NCBI GenBank assembly: GCA_035524275.1
Contig: DATKPC010000089.1
Span: 7,470-71,469, forward strand
Direction: 5' to 3'
Length of the DNA: 64,000 nucleotides
Source: DATKPC01 sp035524275
Lineage (GTDB): Bacteria; Pseudomonadota; Gammaproteobacteria; Burkholderiales; Burkholderiaceae_F
A program made the translations under genes and the position numbers. The notes beneath the pieces are model-generated. The model was not told the origin of the DNA. It ran no database searches and saw nothing but the letters and a program-made list of their open reading frames with translations. This document shows, piece by piece, positions 38,548 through 47,085 of the stretch (position 1 is its first letter; each line of letters starts with the position of its first letter).

Positions 38548-39297
38548 TCAGGCCGGCTCTTCCTCACCACTGACCTCGACGAACTCGTCGCCGCCGGTGG
38601 CGACGGCGCCTTGCACGCCCGCCGCCCGGCCTTCGAGGACGGCATCGGCCATGGCGCGCGCATAGAGGCGGACCGCGCGGCTGGAATCGTCATTGCCCGG
38701 GATCACGTAGGAGACGCCCTCCGGCGAGTGGTTCGTGTCGACGACGCCGACGACCGGAATGCCGAGCTTGGCGGCTTCGGCGATCGCGATCTTGTGGTAG
38801 CCGACGTCGATCACGAAGAGCGCGTCCGGCAGCGCATTCATCTCCTTGATGCCGCCGATCGACTTGTTCAGCTTGTCGACCTCGCGCTGGTACGTCAGCG
38901 CCTCCTTCTTCGACATCCGATCCAGCCCGCCTTCCTGGATCACCTGCTCCATCTCCTTGAGCCGCTTGATCGAGGTCTTCAGCGTCTTGAAGTTGGTCAG
39001 CATCCCGCCGAGCCAGCGCTGGTCGATATAGGGCTGGCCGGCCCGTCGCGCCTCCTCGATGAGGATCTCGCGCGCCTGGCGCTTCGTGCCGACGAAAAGG
39101 ATCGTTCCGCGGTTTCCTGCCAACTGGCGGACGAAGCGCGTCGCGGAATTGAAATTGTCGAGCGTGCGCTCGAGATTGATGATGTGGATCTTGTTGCGGT
39201 GACCGAAGATGTAGGGGGCCATCTTCGGATTCCAGAAACGGGTCTGGTGGCCGAAATGCACGCCGGCCTCCAGCATCTGACGCATCGTCACGGACAT
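38548..39297 (-). CDS. rpsB: Ribosomal protein S2
   Basis: 249-aa 30S protein. MRQMLEAGVHFGHQTRFWNP, HIINLERTL, RWLGGMLTNF and IPVVGVVDTNHSP are diagnostic. The ATG at 39297 is preferred over 39327 because AAGGA sits 7 nt upstream. First gene of the long rpsB-to-lpxB array. Confidence 0.98.
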   Translation of the reverse strand: MSVTMRQMLEAGVHFGHQTRFWNPKMAPYIFGHRNKIHIINLERTLDNFNSATRFVRQLAGNRGTILFVGTKRQAREILIEEARRAGQPYIDQRWLGGMLTNFKTLKTSIKRLKEMEQVIQEGGLDRMSKKEALTYQREVDKLNKSIGGIKEMNALPDALFVIDVGYHKIAIAEAAKLGIPVVGVVDTNHSPEGVSYVIPGNDDSSRAVRLYARAMADAVLEGRAAGVQGAVATGGDEFVEVSGEEEPA

Positions 39298-39540
39298 CGA
39301 GGTTCCTTCCAAGGTTGGGTCCGACACCGCCGTCGCGGTCGCCGCGGAAAGACCACGACGACACCTTGGAGACGGGGTGCGCGATTTGAACTACGTTTTC
39401 CTGCCGATCGCCCGCAATCGGTCGTCGATTTTCCGCGACCGGACACCTCGGGCCGGACTTCTCTGGCCGAGCTTTTCAGGCAATTGGCAAGCCGAGTATT
39501 ATAGCTTTATTGATCGCGCCACTGTGCGCTCCGGCTTTCT
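39298..39540. promoter_or_regulatory. Divergent promoter region rpsB / map
   Basis: 243 nt with a notable AT-rich island. A perfect TATAAT faces rpsB at 39498-39503 (minus strand), giving a leader of roughly 190 nt in which S2 autoregulation could act. On the plus strand the same island reads TATTAT (39497-39502), 18 nt after TTTTCA, a possible map promoter. No -35 is evident for rpsB. The overlapping -10s imply mutual exclusion. Confidence 0.45.
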
Positions 39541-40395
39541 ATGGCTCCGACCCCCAAGAACACCGAGGAAATCGCCCAGATGCGGGTCGCCGGCCGGCTC
39601 GCGGCGGAGGTCCTCGATTTCATCGCCCCGCACGTCCGTCCCGGTGTCACGACCGGGGAACTCGACCGCCTCTGCCACGACTACATGGTCAACGTGCAGG
39701 GAACGGTGCCGGCGCCGCTGAACTACGCGCCGCCGGGCTACCGCCCGTACCCGCGCTCGATCTGCACCTCCGTCAATCACCAGGTCTGCCACGGGATACC
39801 GGGAGACCGCGTGTTGAAGTCGGGCGACATCGTGAACATCGACATCACGGTGATCAAGGACGGCTTCCACGGCGATACCAGCCGCATGTTCATGGTCGGC
39901 GAAGTCTCGATCGCCGCGCGCCGGCTCTGCGAGGTGACGTTCGAGTGCATGTGGCACGGGATCAACGCGGTCCGCCCGGGCGCGCGACTGGGCGACATCG
40001 GGCACGCGATCCAGGTCCACGCGGAGAAGCACGGGTACAGCGTCGTGCGCGAATTCTGCGGCCACGGCATCGGTCGCCGCTTCCACGAGGAACCGCAGGT
40101 CCTTCACTATGGGCGCCCCGGAACCCTGGATGCCCTTGTCCCGGGCATGACCTTCACGATCGAGCCGATGATCAACGCGGGCCGGCGCGAGATCCGCGAA
40201 CTCGCCGACGGCTGGACGATCGTCACGAAGGACCACAGCCTCTCGGCGCAGTGGGAACACACGGTGCTTGCGACGCCCGAGGGCTTCGAGATCCTGACGG
40301 TCTCGGCCGCCATGCCGCCGCCGCCCTCCTTCATCGAGGGCAAGGTCGTCGTACCGGGGCCGGCCACGCCGGCACCCGCACCGATCGACGCTTGA
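39541..40395 (+). CDS. map: Methionine aminopeptidase, type I
   Basis: Removes the initiator Met. 284 aa, about 20 longer than E. coli because of a Pro/Ala-rich C-terminal tail. Metal ligands Asp101, Asp112, His175, Glu208 and Glu239 and substrate His84 (CHGIPG) are all present. glnD follows 19 nt downstream, a conserved pairing. Confidence 0.97.
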   Translation: MAPTPKNTEEIAQMRVAGRLAAEVLDFIAPHVRPGVTTGELDRLCHDYMVNVQGTVPAPLNYAPPGYRPYPRSICTSVNHQVCHGIPGDRVLKSGDIVNIDITVIKDGFHGDTSRMFMVGEVSIAARRLCEVTFECMWHGINAVRPGARLGDIGHAIQVHAEKHGYSVVREFCGHGIGRRFHEEPQVLHYGRPGTLDALVPGMTFTIEPMINAGRREIRELADGWTIVTKDHSLSAQWEHTVLATPEGFEILTVSAAMPPPPSFIEGKVVVPGPATPAPAPIDA

Positions 40396-40414
40396 CGCCG
40401 GGTCCACGGTCGCG

Positions 40415-42970
40415 ATGAACGACCCCGGGTTTACGCTGCGCGCGCAGCTGCGCGAGCAGCGTGCCCGGCTGGTCGAGGCCTTTCGCGGCGGCGCGCCGGT
40501 CGAGAGGCTGCTGCGCGGACTTTCCAACACCGTCGACGGCTGCGTGCGAACCGCCGTGAAGGCGGTCGGGCTCGGCGACCGCGTCGCCGTCGTCGCGGTC
40601 GGCGGCTATGGCCGCGCCGAACTGTTCCCGCATTCCGACGTCGACGTCCTGATCATTCCGGCACGCGAACCCGATGCCGCGGACCGCGCGGCGATCGAGA
40701 CCCTCGTCGGATCGCTGTGGGACCTCGGCGTGACGATCGGGCACGCGGTGCGCACGATCGCCGAGTGCGTCGACGAAGCGCGCCGCGACGTCACGGTGAT
40801 GACCGCGGTCCTCGAGGCGCGGCTGGTCGCCGGGCCGCGCGCCGTCATCGAGGAACTGGACGCGGCCATACGCGGCGTGGTCGATCCGCAGGATTTCTTC
40901 CGCGCCAAGCAGCTGGAACAGCAGTTCCGCCATACGAAATACCAGGACGCCGTCTACAGCCTCGAGCCGAACTGCAAGGAAAGCCCGGGCGGCCTTCGCG
41001 ACCTGCAGGTCCTGCTGTGGGTCTCGCGGGCGGCCGGCCTCGGCTCCTCGTGGCGCGAGATGCACCAGAGCGGACTGCTCACCGCCGCCGAGATCGCGAC
41101 GATTCGGCGAACCGAACGCACGCTGCGGACGATCCGCGTCTGGCTGCATATCGTGACCGGACGGCGCGAGGACCGCGTCGTGTTCGATGCGCAGAACGAA
41201 GTCGCGACGCTGCTGGGCGTCCGTCCGACCGCGCATCGGCGCGCGAGCGAAGTGCTGATGCAGGCCTACTACGGCGCGGCCAAGAGCGCGACGCAGGTCA
41301 ATACGATCCTGCTGCTGAACATCGAGGAGCGGCTGTTTCCCCGGCCGGACATCGAGCCGGCGCCGATCGACGCGACGTTCCGCGCGCATCACGAGCGCCT
41401 CGATCTCGCGGACGCCGACGCGCTGGATCGCGATCCCTCGGCCATCCTGCGCGCGTTCCCGTTGTTGCAGCAGCGCACCGAACTCAAGGGCATGTCGGCG
41501 CGCCTGCTGCGGGCGATCTGGCACGGCCGCGGCCGGATCGACGCGAAGTTCCGCGCCGACCCGGCGAATCGCGAGCTCTTCCTGTCGGTGCTGAAGCACC
41601 CGCGCGGCGTCGTGCACACGCTGCGCAGCATGAACCAGTGGTCCATCCTGGGCCAGTACCTGCCCGTGTTCCGGCGGATCGTCGGGCAGATGCAGCATGA
41701 CCTTTTCCACGTCTACACGGTCGACCAGCACATCCTGATGGTCGTGCGCAACCTGCGGCGGTTCTCGCTCGCGGAGTTCGCCCACGAGTATCCGCTTTGC
41801 AGCCAGCTGATCTCCGATTTCGAGGGCGCGTGGCTCCTGTATCTCGCGGCCATGTTCCACGACGTCGCGAAGGGCCGCTCCGGCGACCACAGCGTGCTCG
41901 GCGCGCGCGACGTGCGGCGGTTCGCGCGCGAGCACCGGCTGGCGCCGGACGACGCCGACCTCGTCACGTTTCTCGTCCAGCACCACCTGACGATGTCGCA
42001 CGTGGCGCAGAAGCAGGACCTCGCGGACCCGGACGTCGTCACGCGCTTCGCGCAGGTCGTCGGCACGGACCGCCGGCTCGTCGCGCTGTACCTGTTGACG
42101 GTCGCCGACATACGCGGCACGAGCCCGAAGGTCTGGAATGCGTGGAAGGCGCGCCTGCTGGAGGACCTCTTCAAGCTCACGCGCCGCGCCCTGGGCGGCG
42201 AGGGCCTGCCGGCAACGGCGGAACTCGAAAGCCGCAAGCGCGAGGCGCTTCACGTGCTGAAGCTCTATGGCCTGTCGGCCGGCGCGCACGAACCGCTCTG
42301 GCGCCAGCTCGACATCGTCTATTTCATGCGCAACAGCGCGAAGGACATCGCCTGGCATACGCGCACGCTGCTCGTGCACGTCGACACCCGGCATCCGATC
42401 GTGCGCGTCCGCCTGGCGCCCGCGGGCGAGGGCATCGAGGTCCTGCTCTACACGCGTGACCGGCCCGAACTCTTTGCGCGGGCCTGCGGATTCCTCGGCG
42501 CCCACGGGCTGAGCATCCTCGACGCGAAGATCCATACGACGCGGCACGGCTACGCGCTCGATACCTTCCTCGTGACGGACCACGGGCGCGCCGGGCACTT
42601 CCGCGAATTGCTGCAGTCGATCGAACGCGACATGCCGGCGTCGATCGACGACGAAGGCGAGATGCCGGCGCCGACAATGGGCCGGCTGTCGCGCCAATCG
42701 CGGCAGTTTCCGGTGCTCCCGGCGGTCCGGCTGCAGCCGGACGAAGGCGGGACCCACAGCCTGTTGACGATCGTCGCGACCGACAGGATGGGCCTCCTCT
42801 ACACGATCGCGCGCGTACTGGCCGCCAATGGCATCAACGTCCACACGGCGCGGATCATCACGCTGGGGGAGCGCGTCGAGGACGTCTTTCTCATCGACGG
42901 CGCGCTGCTCTCGACGCCCAAGGGCCAGTTGAAGCTCGAGTCCGACCTGTTGCAGGCGATCGCGACCTGA
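40415..42970 (+). CDS. glnD: PII uridylyltransferase/uridylyl-removing enzyme
   Basis: Nitrogen sensor (851 aa) that uridylylates PII when glutamine is low and deuridylylates it when high. Order: nucleotidyltransferase GGYGRAELFPHSDVDVL (Asp75, Asp77), HD-domain hydrolase (FHDVAKGRSGDHS; QHHLTMSHVAQ), and two C-terminal ACT domains (start about 678 and 788) that bind glutamine. All catalytic motifs intact. Confidence 0.97.
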   Translation: MNDPGFTLRAQLREQRARLVEAFRGGAPVERLLRGLSNTVDGCVRTAVKAVGLGDRVAVVAVGGYGRAELFPHSDVDVLIIPAREPDAADRAAIETLVGSLWDLGVTIGHAVRTIAECVDEARRDVTVMTAVLEARLVAGPRAVIEELDAAIRGVVDPQDFFRAKQLEQQFRHTKYQDAVYSLEPNCKESPGGLRDLQVLLWVSRAAGLGSSWREMHQSGLLTAAEIATIRRTERTLRTIRVWLHIVTGRREDRVVFDAQNEVATLLGVRPTAHRRASEVLMQAYYGAAKSATQVNTILLLNIEERLFPRPDIEPAPIDATFRAHHERLDLADADALDRDPSAILRAFPLLQQRTELKGMSARLLRAIWHGRGRIDAKFRADPANRELFLSVLKHPRGVVHTLRSMNQWSILGQYLPVFRRIVGQMQHDLFHVYTVDQHILMVVRNLRRFSLAEFAHEYPLCSQLISDFEGAWLLYLAAMFHDVAKGRSGDHSVLGARDVRRFAREHRLAPDDADLVTFLVQHHLTMSHVAQKQDLADPDVVTRFAQVVGTDRRLVALYLLTVADIRGTSPKVWNAWKARLLEDLFKLTRRALGGEGLPATAELESRKREALHVLKLYGLSAGAHEPLWRQLDIVYFMRNSAKDIAWHTRTLLVHVDTRHPIVRVRLAPAGEGIEVLLYTRDRPELFARACGFLGAHGLSILDAKIHTTRHGYALDTFLVTDHGRAGHFRELLQSIERDMPASIDDEGEMPAPTMGRLSRQSRQFPVLPAVRLQPDEGGTHSLLTIVATDRMGLLYTIARVLAANGINVHTARIITLGERVEDVFLIDGALLSTPKGQLKLESDLLQAIAT

Positions 42971-43167
42971 TCGGCCGGCTTCGCGGAAGCGCCCGGCGGG
43001 GTGGGTATACCCGCAAACCGCGCGCCGATTCAGGATGACTGGCCGGCGGCGACCGCCGAAGCGTCACTCCCGGATACCGTAAATGCGCAAGAATTTGCGC
43101 TTGGTGCCATGCCGCGCCAGGGCGCACGACCCGAATCCGGCATGCCGAGGTGCTTTCAGGGGATGCC
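42971..43167. promoter_or_regulatory. Palindromes upstream of the KfrA-like gene
   Basis: The 197-nt gap holds a perfect 10-bp palindrome GGGTATACCC (43003-43012) and a 6-bp inverted repeat GCGCAA-GAAT-TTGCGC (43085-43100). KfrA proteins of plasmids repress their own promoter through such palindromic operators, so these are candidate autoregulatory sites. The second could also be a hairpin ending glnD mRNA. Confidence 0.42.
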
Positions 43168-45153
43168 ATGGGCCGTTCGACCGGGGTCGAGGTACACGAC
43201 GTCTGGAATGCCGCCGAAACCCTCGTCCACGAGGGCCTGCAGCCGACCGCCGAAAGGATCCGGCAGAAGCTCGGCCGCAGTTCGCGGGACCACATCGGGC
43301 CCCACCTCGAAGCCTGGTTTGCCGGCCTTGCGCCGCGCCTGGATCAGGCGCCGCCTGCCGCCGACGTGCCGCCCGGCGTCCTGGCTGCCGCCGACCATCT
43401 TTGGCGATCCGCCTGCGAGCAGGCGGAAACCCGGGCGCAGGCGACGATCGCGTCGCTGGAGCAAGCCCTCGATCAGCTTCGCGCCGATTTGGCATCCGCC
43501 GCGGAAGCGTCGAAAAACGTCGAAACGACGCTGCGCGCGTCGCTCGACGACACGCTGGCGGACCTGGAGTCGCAGCGCCAGCAGGCCGCGCGCGACGCGC
43601 AGCGTTTGACCCTCGCGGGCGATGCGCTGGCGCACCGTGACGCGGAGCTCGATGCGGCCCGCCGCGCGGCCGACGACCTGCAGTTGCGCATCGACGGGCT
43701 GCGCGCAGCGGCCGATGAAGCCGGCGCCGAGTGGCAGCTGCGGATCGACGTCCTGGAGCGGCAATGTCGCGACGCGGTGACCGAATCGGCCGCGCGTGGC
43801 GAACGCCTCTCGAGTCTCGAGGAAGGCCTGGCCACGGCGGTCGCCGAGCGGGACGCCAGTCGCGCCGCGGCTGCGGCAGCGGCCGAAGAGAACGAGCAAT
43901 TGATGCGCACGCTCGCGCAGGAACGCGAGGCGTCGCTGGCCGAACGCGCCACCCGGCTCGTCGATTTCGACGCGCAGCGGCACACGCTCGAGGAGCAGCA
44001 CGCGGCTTCCGAACGGCGACTTGCTGCCGACATCGATCGCGCGCGCGACGAGGCCGGCCAGGTCTACCTGAAGCTGGTTGCCGCCGAGCGTGAGCGGGAC
44101 GAATACGCGAACCTGGCGGCTGCACTGGCGGCCAACGAAGAAGCGCAGCGAGAGGCCGTCGCCCAGGCGCATTCGGAAGCCGCCGAGTCACGCCGCCAGG
44201 CGCAGGCGATCCGGGCCGAACTCGAAGCGGAACATGCAGCGCGAGAGCACGCGCTGCGCGAGGAGCACGACCTCCTGGCGCAGCGCGCCGCCGATGGCGC
44301 GGAGCGCGCGGCGCTCGAGCTCGAGCACGCCACGGCGGCAGCCGTGCAGCTGGAGACGAAGCTCGACGCCGCGGAGCGCGAAGCCTCCGCGACGATCGCG
44401 CTGATGAGCGAGCGCCTCGAGGCCATGCGGTCGCAGAACGAGGCCCTCGCGGATCAGGTTTCGACGAGCCATGCGCGGATCCAGGGGCTCGAGGCGAGGC
44501 TGGCGACCGAGGATGCGATCGTCGCCGACCAGCACGGGCGGCTCGCCGAGCAGGATTCGCGGCTCGGCGAACTCGACGCCCGCTGTGCCGAACAGGCCTC
44601 CCGGTTGTCCGAGCAGGAGACGCGCCTTGCCGAACAGGAGGCCCAGCTGGCCGACCAGGAGGCTCAGCTCGTCGAACAGTCGAACCAGCTTGCGGAGCAG
44701 CACGCGCGAATGCAGGAGCAGGAGGCCCGGATCGCGGAGCAACGGGAGCGCCTGGCCGAACACGAGGCGCGAGCTGCCGCGCCCGGCGAGCACGCCGTCG
44801 TCGCGGAAGCGCCTCACATCGACCTGAACGCTGCCGCGGACGATGAGTCCGGGATCGACGCGATCGTCGGGACCACGGCGACGTTGGACTGCGTCGCGGC
44901 CGATCCGGTCGCGGGCGCTTCACGGAGCGTGGAATCGGCTCCGCTGGCGAGCGGCGCGGACTCCGAGGAGGTCGCGCGCCTTCAGGCCGAACTCGCGGAA
45001 CTCAAGGGTCAGCTCTGGGCCAAGGACGCGCAGTGCCGGACGCTGATGCGCTCGCTCGCGGCGCAGACGGCGATCGCGCCGAGCCTGCCCGCCAGTCATC
45101 GGATCGACAAGACCCGGCGCGCGCCGACTCCCCGCTCCTCGCGCAACATCTGA
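43168..45153 (+). CDS. KfrA-like DNA-binding coiled-coil protein
   Basis: 661-aa protein. Residues about 8-55 (VHDVWNAAETLVHEGLQPTA, then RIRQKLGRSSRDHIGPHLEAW) match the KfrA N-terminal helix-turn-helix family, first known from IncP plasmids. Almost all the rest (about 85-545) is Ala/Glu/Gln/Arg-rich coiled coil, including 11 uninterrupted heptads (456-532). An acidic linker and a basic C-terminus follow. Likely a DNA-anchored filamentous or nucleoid-associated protein and autorepressor, but the chromosomal family is uncharacterised. ATG 43168 has AGGGG 5 nt upstream. Codon bias looks like its neighbours, so recent transfer is not suggested. Confidence 0.78.
   Translation: MGRSTGVEVHDVWNAAETLVHEGLQPTAERIRQKLGRSSRDHIGPHLEAWFAGLAPRLDQAPPAADVPPGVLAAADHLWRSACEQAETRAQATIASLEQALDQLRADLASAAEASKNVETTLRASLDDTLADLESQRQQAARDAQRLTLAGDALAHRDAELDAARRAADDLQLRIDGLRAAADEAGAEWQLRIDVLERQCRDAVTESAARGERLSSLEEGLATAVAERDASRAAAAAAAEENEQLMRTLAQEREASLAERATRLVDFDAQRHTLEEQHAASERRLAADIDRARDEAGQVYLKLVAAERERDEYANLAAALAANEEAQREAVAQAHSEAAESRRQAQAIRAELEAEHAAREHALREEHDLLAQRAADGAERAALELEHATAAAVQLETKLDAAEREASATIALMSERLEAMRSQNEALADQVSTSHARIQGLEARLATEDAIVADQHGRLAEQDSRLGELDARCAEQASRLSEQETRLAEQEAQLADQEAQLVEQSNQLAEQHARMQEQEARIAEQRERLAEHEARAAAPGEHAVVAEAPHIDLNAAADDESGIDAIVGTTATLDCVAADPVAGASRSVESAPLASGADSEEVARLQAELAELKGQLWAKDAQCRTLMRSLAAQTAIAPSLPASHRIDKTRRAPTPRSSRNI
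44533..44763 (+). repeat. Eleven tandem 21-bp units encoding heptads
   Basis: Degenerate 21-nt repeats encode the pattern x-x-R/Q-L-x-E-Q eleven times in a row (HGRLAEQ ... RERLAEH) with no insertion. This makes an exceptionally regular coiled-coil rod. DNA-level identity is moderate, with GAGCAG and CGGCTC-like cores recurring. Confidence 0.75.
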
Positions 45154-45193
45154 TCAGCGGAGTTCCCGCGCATCGGCGTATCGTCGGTGCGCG

Positions 45194-45763
45194 ATGAACC
45201 ATCGACGCCGCCCTGCGCTGCTCATACCCATGGCCGCGGCGGCGGCGATGGCGCTCGCGGCCGGGCCGATTCCTTCCGTCGCCGACTCCGGCGCGTCGTC
45301 GCCGAGCGAGGGCGGCGGGCCGCGCCGCAACGTCTACGGCGATCCGTTCATCGCGGTCACGCACGGGATGCCCGGCTGTCCGGTGCCGGAAGGACCCCTG
45401 CTGACCGAGGCGGAGGCGAATGCCGAAGCGCACTGGCGCTCGCAGCGCGGTGCGAGCTGCTACCTGTCGGGGCGCTGCCGCCTGTCGAACGCCTACCTGT
45501 ACGACAAGGAGATCATTCCCCGCGTCGAGAAGGCGATTCGCGCCGACGGCCGGTACGACAACACGAGCGTCTGGGTCCTGGGCCAGCGCCGCTGGGTCTA
45601 CCTCAAGGGCTGCGTCGCGTCGGCGGAGCAGGCCGGGAACCTCGAGCGGCTGGTCCGGAACATCGACGACGTCGAAATCGTCATCGACGAATTGTCGGTC
45701 GGCGCGGCGACAAAGCCGAAGTATGCGGTGGAGCGATCCTCGGAAGCCGCGCCGCCGCGCTGA
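45194..45763 (+). CDS. Secreted BON-domain protein
   Basis: 189-aa protein with a signal peptide (Arg-rich start, AAAAAMALAAG, cleavage near PSVADS). The C-terminal half (about 105-172) resembles a BON domain (VEKAIRADGRY, SVWVLGQRRWVYLKGCVAS, NIDDVEIVIDELSVG), a periplasmic phospholipid- or peptidoglycan-associated fold as in OsmY. Three Cys in the mid-region (CPVPEG, SCYLSGRC) could form disulphides. Function unknown. Convergent with def, 13 nt between stops. Confidence 0.72.
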   Translation: MNHRRRPALLIPMAAAAAMALAAGPIPSVADSGASSPSEGGGPRRNVYGDPFIAVTHGMPGCPVPEGPLLTEAEANAEAHWRSQRGASCYLSGRCRLSNAYLYDKEIIPRVEKAIRADGRYDNTSVWVLGQRRWVYLKGCVASAEQAGNLERLVRNIDDVEIVIDELSVGAATKPKYAVERSSEAAPPR

Positions 45764-45776
45764 ACGAGGGGGCGGT

Positions 45777-46322
45777 TCAGTCCTCGGCGCCCGCGTCCGC
45801 GAGCCCCGGGAACAGGACGTCGGTGAAACCGAGCTTGCGCAGGTCGTGCATCCGCATCGGGTACAGGATGCCGTCGAGGTGGTCGCACTCGTGCTGCACG
45901 ACGCGCGCGTGGAATCCGTCGACCGTCCGGTCGATGCGCCGGCCCTGCGGATCGAATCCGCGATAACGCAGTTTCGCAAAGCGCGGGACGATGCCGCGCA
46001 TGCCCGGTACCGACAGGCAGCCCTCCCAGCCCTCCTCGTGCCTGCTCGACAGCGGCTCGAGAACCGGATTGACGAGGATCGTCCGCGGCACGATCGGCTG
46101 CTCCGGATAGCGCGGGTTCGGCGTCCCGTCCTCCGAGCCGAAGATCACGACGCGCAGCGACACGCCGATCTGCGGCGCGGCGAGCCCCGCGCCGTTGGCC
46201 TCCTTCATCGTGTCCAGCATGTCCTGGACGAGTTCATCCAGCTTGGGATCGTTGAACGCCGTGACCGGCTCGGCGATCTGCAGCAGCCGCGGGTCGCCCA
46301 TGCGAAGGATCGGACGGATCAT
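45777..46322 (-). CDS. def: Peptide deformylase
   Basis: Removes N-formyl from nascent proteins. 181 aa. The three motifs are GAGLAAPQ (44-51), EGCLS with metal ligand Cys102, and QHECDH with His144, Glu145, His148. It is not next to fmt as usual but is translationally coupled (ATGA) to the nucleoside phosphorylase gene at the end of the smc operon, and may be one of several deformylases. Confidence 0.96.
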   Translation of the reverse strand: MIRPILRMGDPRLLQIAEPVTAFNDPKLDELVQDMLDTMKEANGAGLAAPQIGVSLRVVIFGSEDGTPNPRYPEQPIVPRTILVNPVLEPLSSRHEEGWEGCLSVPGMRGIVPRFAKLRYRGFDPQGRRIDRTVDGFHARVVQHECDHLDGILYPMRMHDLRKLGFTDVLFPGLADAGAED

Positions 46323-47062
46323 GCGGCGCTCGCCAGGGCCTGCTCGAGCAGCCGGACCGCGCGAAGCATCGTCGCGCGCATCACCGGGTCGAGGTCGGCG
46401 AGCTTGATCTCGTCGCGGCTGTCGCCGCGGCCGGCGGCATGGTTGACGACCACGGCCAGCGTCGCATAGTCCAGCCCGGCCTCGCGGGCCAGCGAGGCTT
46501 CCGGCATGCCGGTCATCCCGACGAGGTCGGCGCCATCGCGCGCCAGCCGCTCGATCTCCGCCGCGGTTTCCAGGCGCGGCCCCTGCGTGCAGGCATAGAC
46601 GGCCCCGTCGTGGGCCGGCTCGCCGCATGCCGCCGCCGCGCCGATCAGGAGTTCGCGCAGCCGTTCGGTGTACGGACGCGTGAAATCGACGTGCGTGACC
46701 GGCACGTCGGCACCCTCGTAGAACGTCGACTTGCGACTGTGGGTGTAGTCGATGATCTGGTGCGGCACGACCAGCGCGCCCGGCCCGATGTCGGCGCGGA
46801 TCGACCCGACGGTCGTCACCGCGATCACGCCGGCCACCTTGAGCTCGCGCAGCGCCCAGATGTTGGCGCGGTAGTTGATGTCGTGCGGCGCGATCGTGTG
46901 CCCGTAGCCGTGGCGAGCCAGGAACACGACGTCGCGGCCGGCGAGCTGGCCGAACGTCAGCGCGCCGGACGGTTCCCCGTACGGCGTGCGCATGACCTGC
47001 CGGCGCGGCGACGACAACGCCGAGAGGCGTGCAAGGCCGCTTCCGCCGATGATCGCGTACAT
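46319..47062 (-). CDS. S-methyl-5'-thioinosine (or thioadenosine) phosphorylase
   Basis: 247-aa purine nucleoside phosphorylase of the MTAP/MTIP group (AIIGGSGLARL; phosphate-binding RHGYGHTIAPHDINYRAN; GMTGMPEASLAREA; VVVNHAAG). The signature with MTGMPEA and N-H-A-A-G in place of the MTAP pattern resembles the Pseudomonas PA3004 methylthioinosine phosphorylase. The preferred substrate is therefore probably MTI, formed after deamination of the polyamine by-product MTA. It sits between ligA and def; its stop overlaps the def start. Confidence 0.85.
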   Translation of the reverse strand: MYAIIGGSGLARLSALSSPRRQVMRTPYGEPSGALTFGQLAGRDVVFLARHGYGHTIAPHDINYRANIWALRELKVAGVIAVTTVGSIRADIGPGALVVPHQIIDYTHSRKSTFYEGADVPVTHVDFTRPYTERLRELLIGAAAACGEPAHDGAVYACTQGPRLETAAEIERLARDGADLVGMTGMPEASLAREAGLDYATLAVVVNHAAGRGDSRDEIKLADLDPVMRATMLRAVRLLEQALASAA

Positions 47063-47085
47063 CGCTTTCTCCTTCCCTGTCCGGA

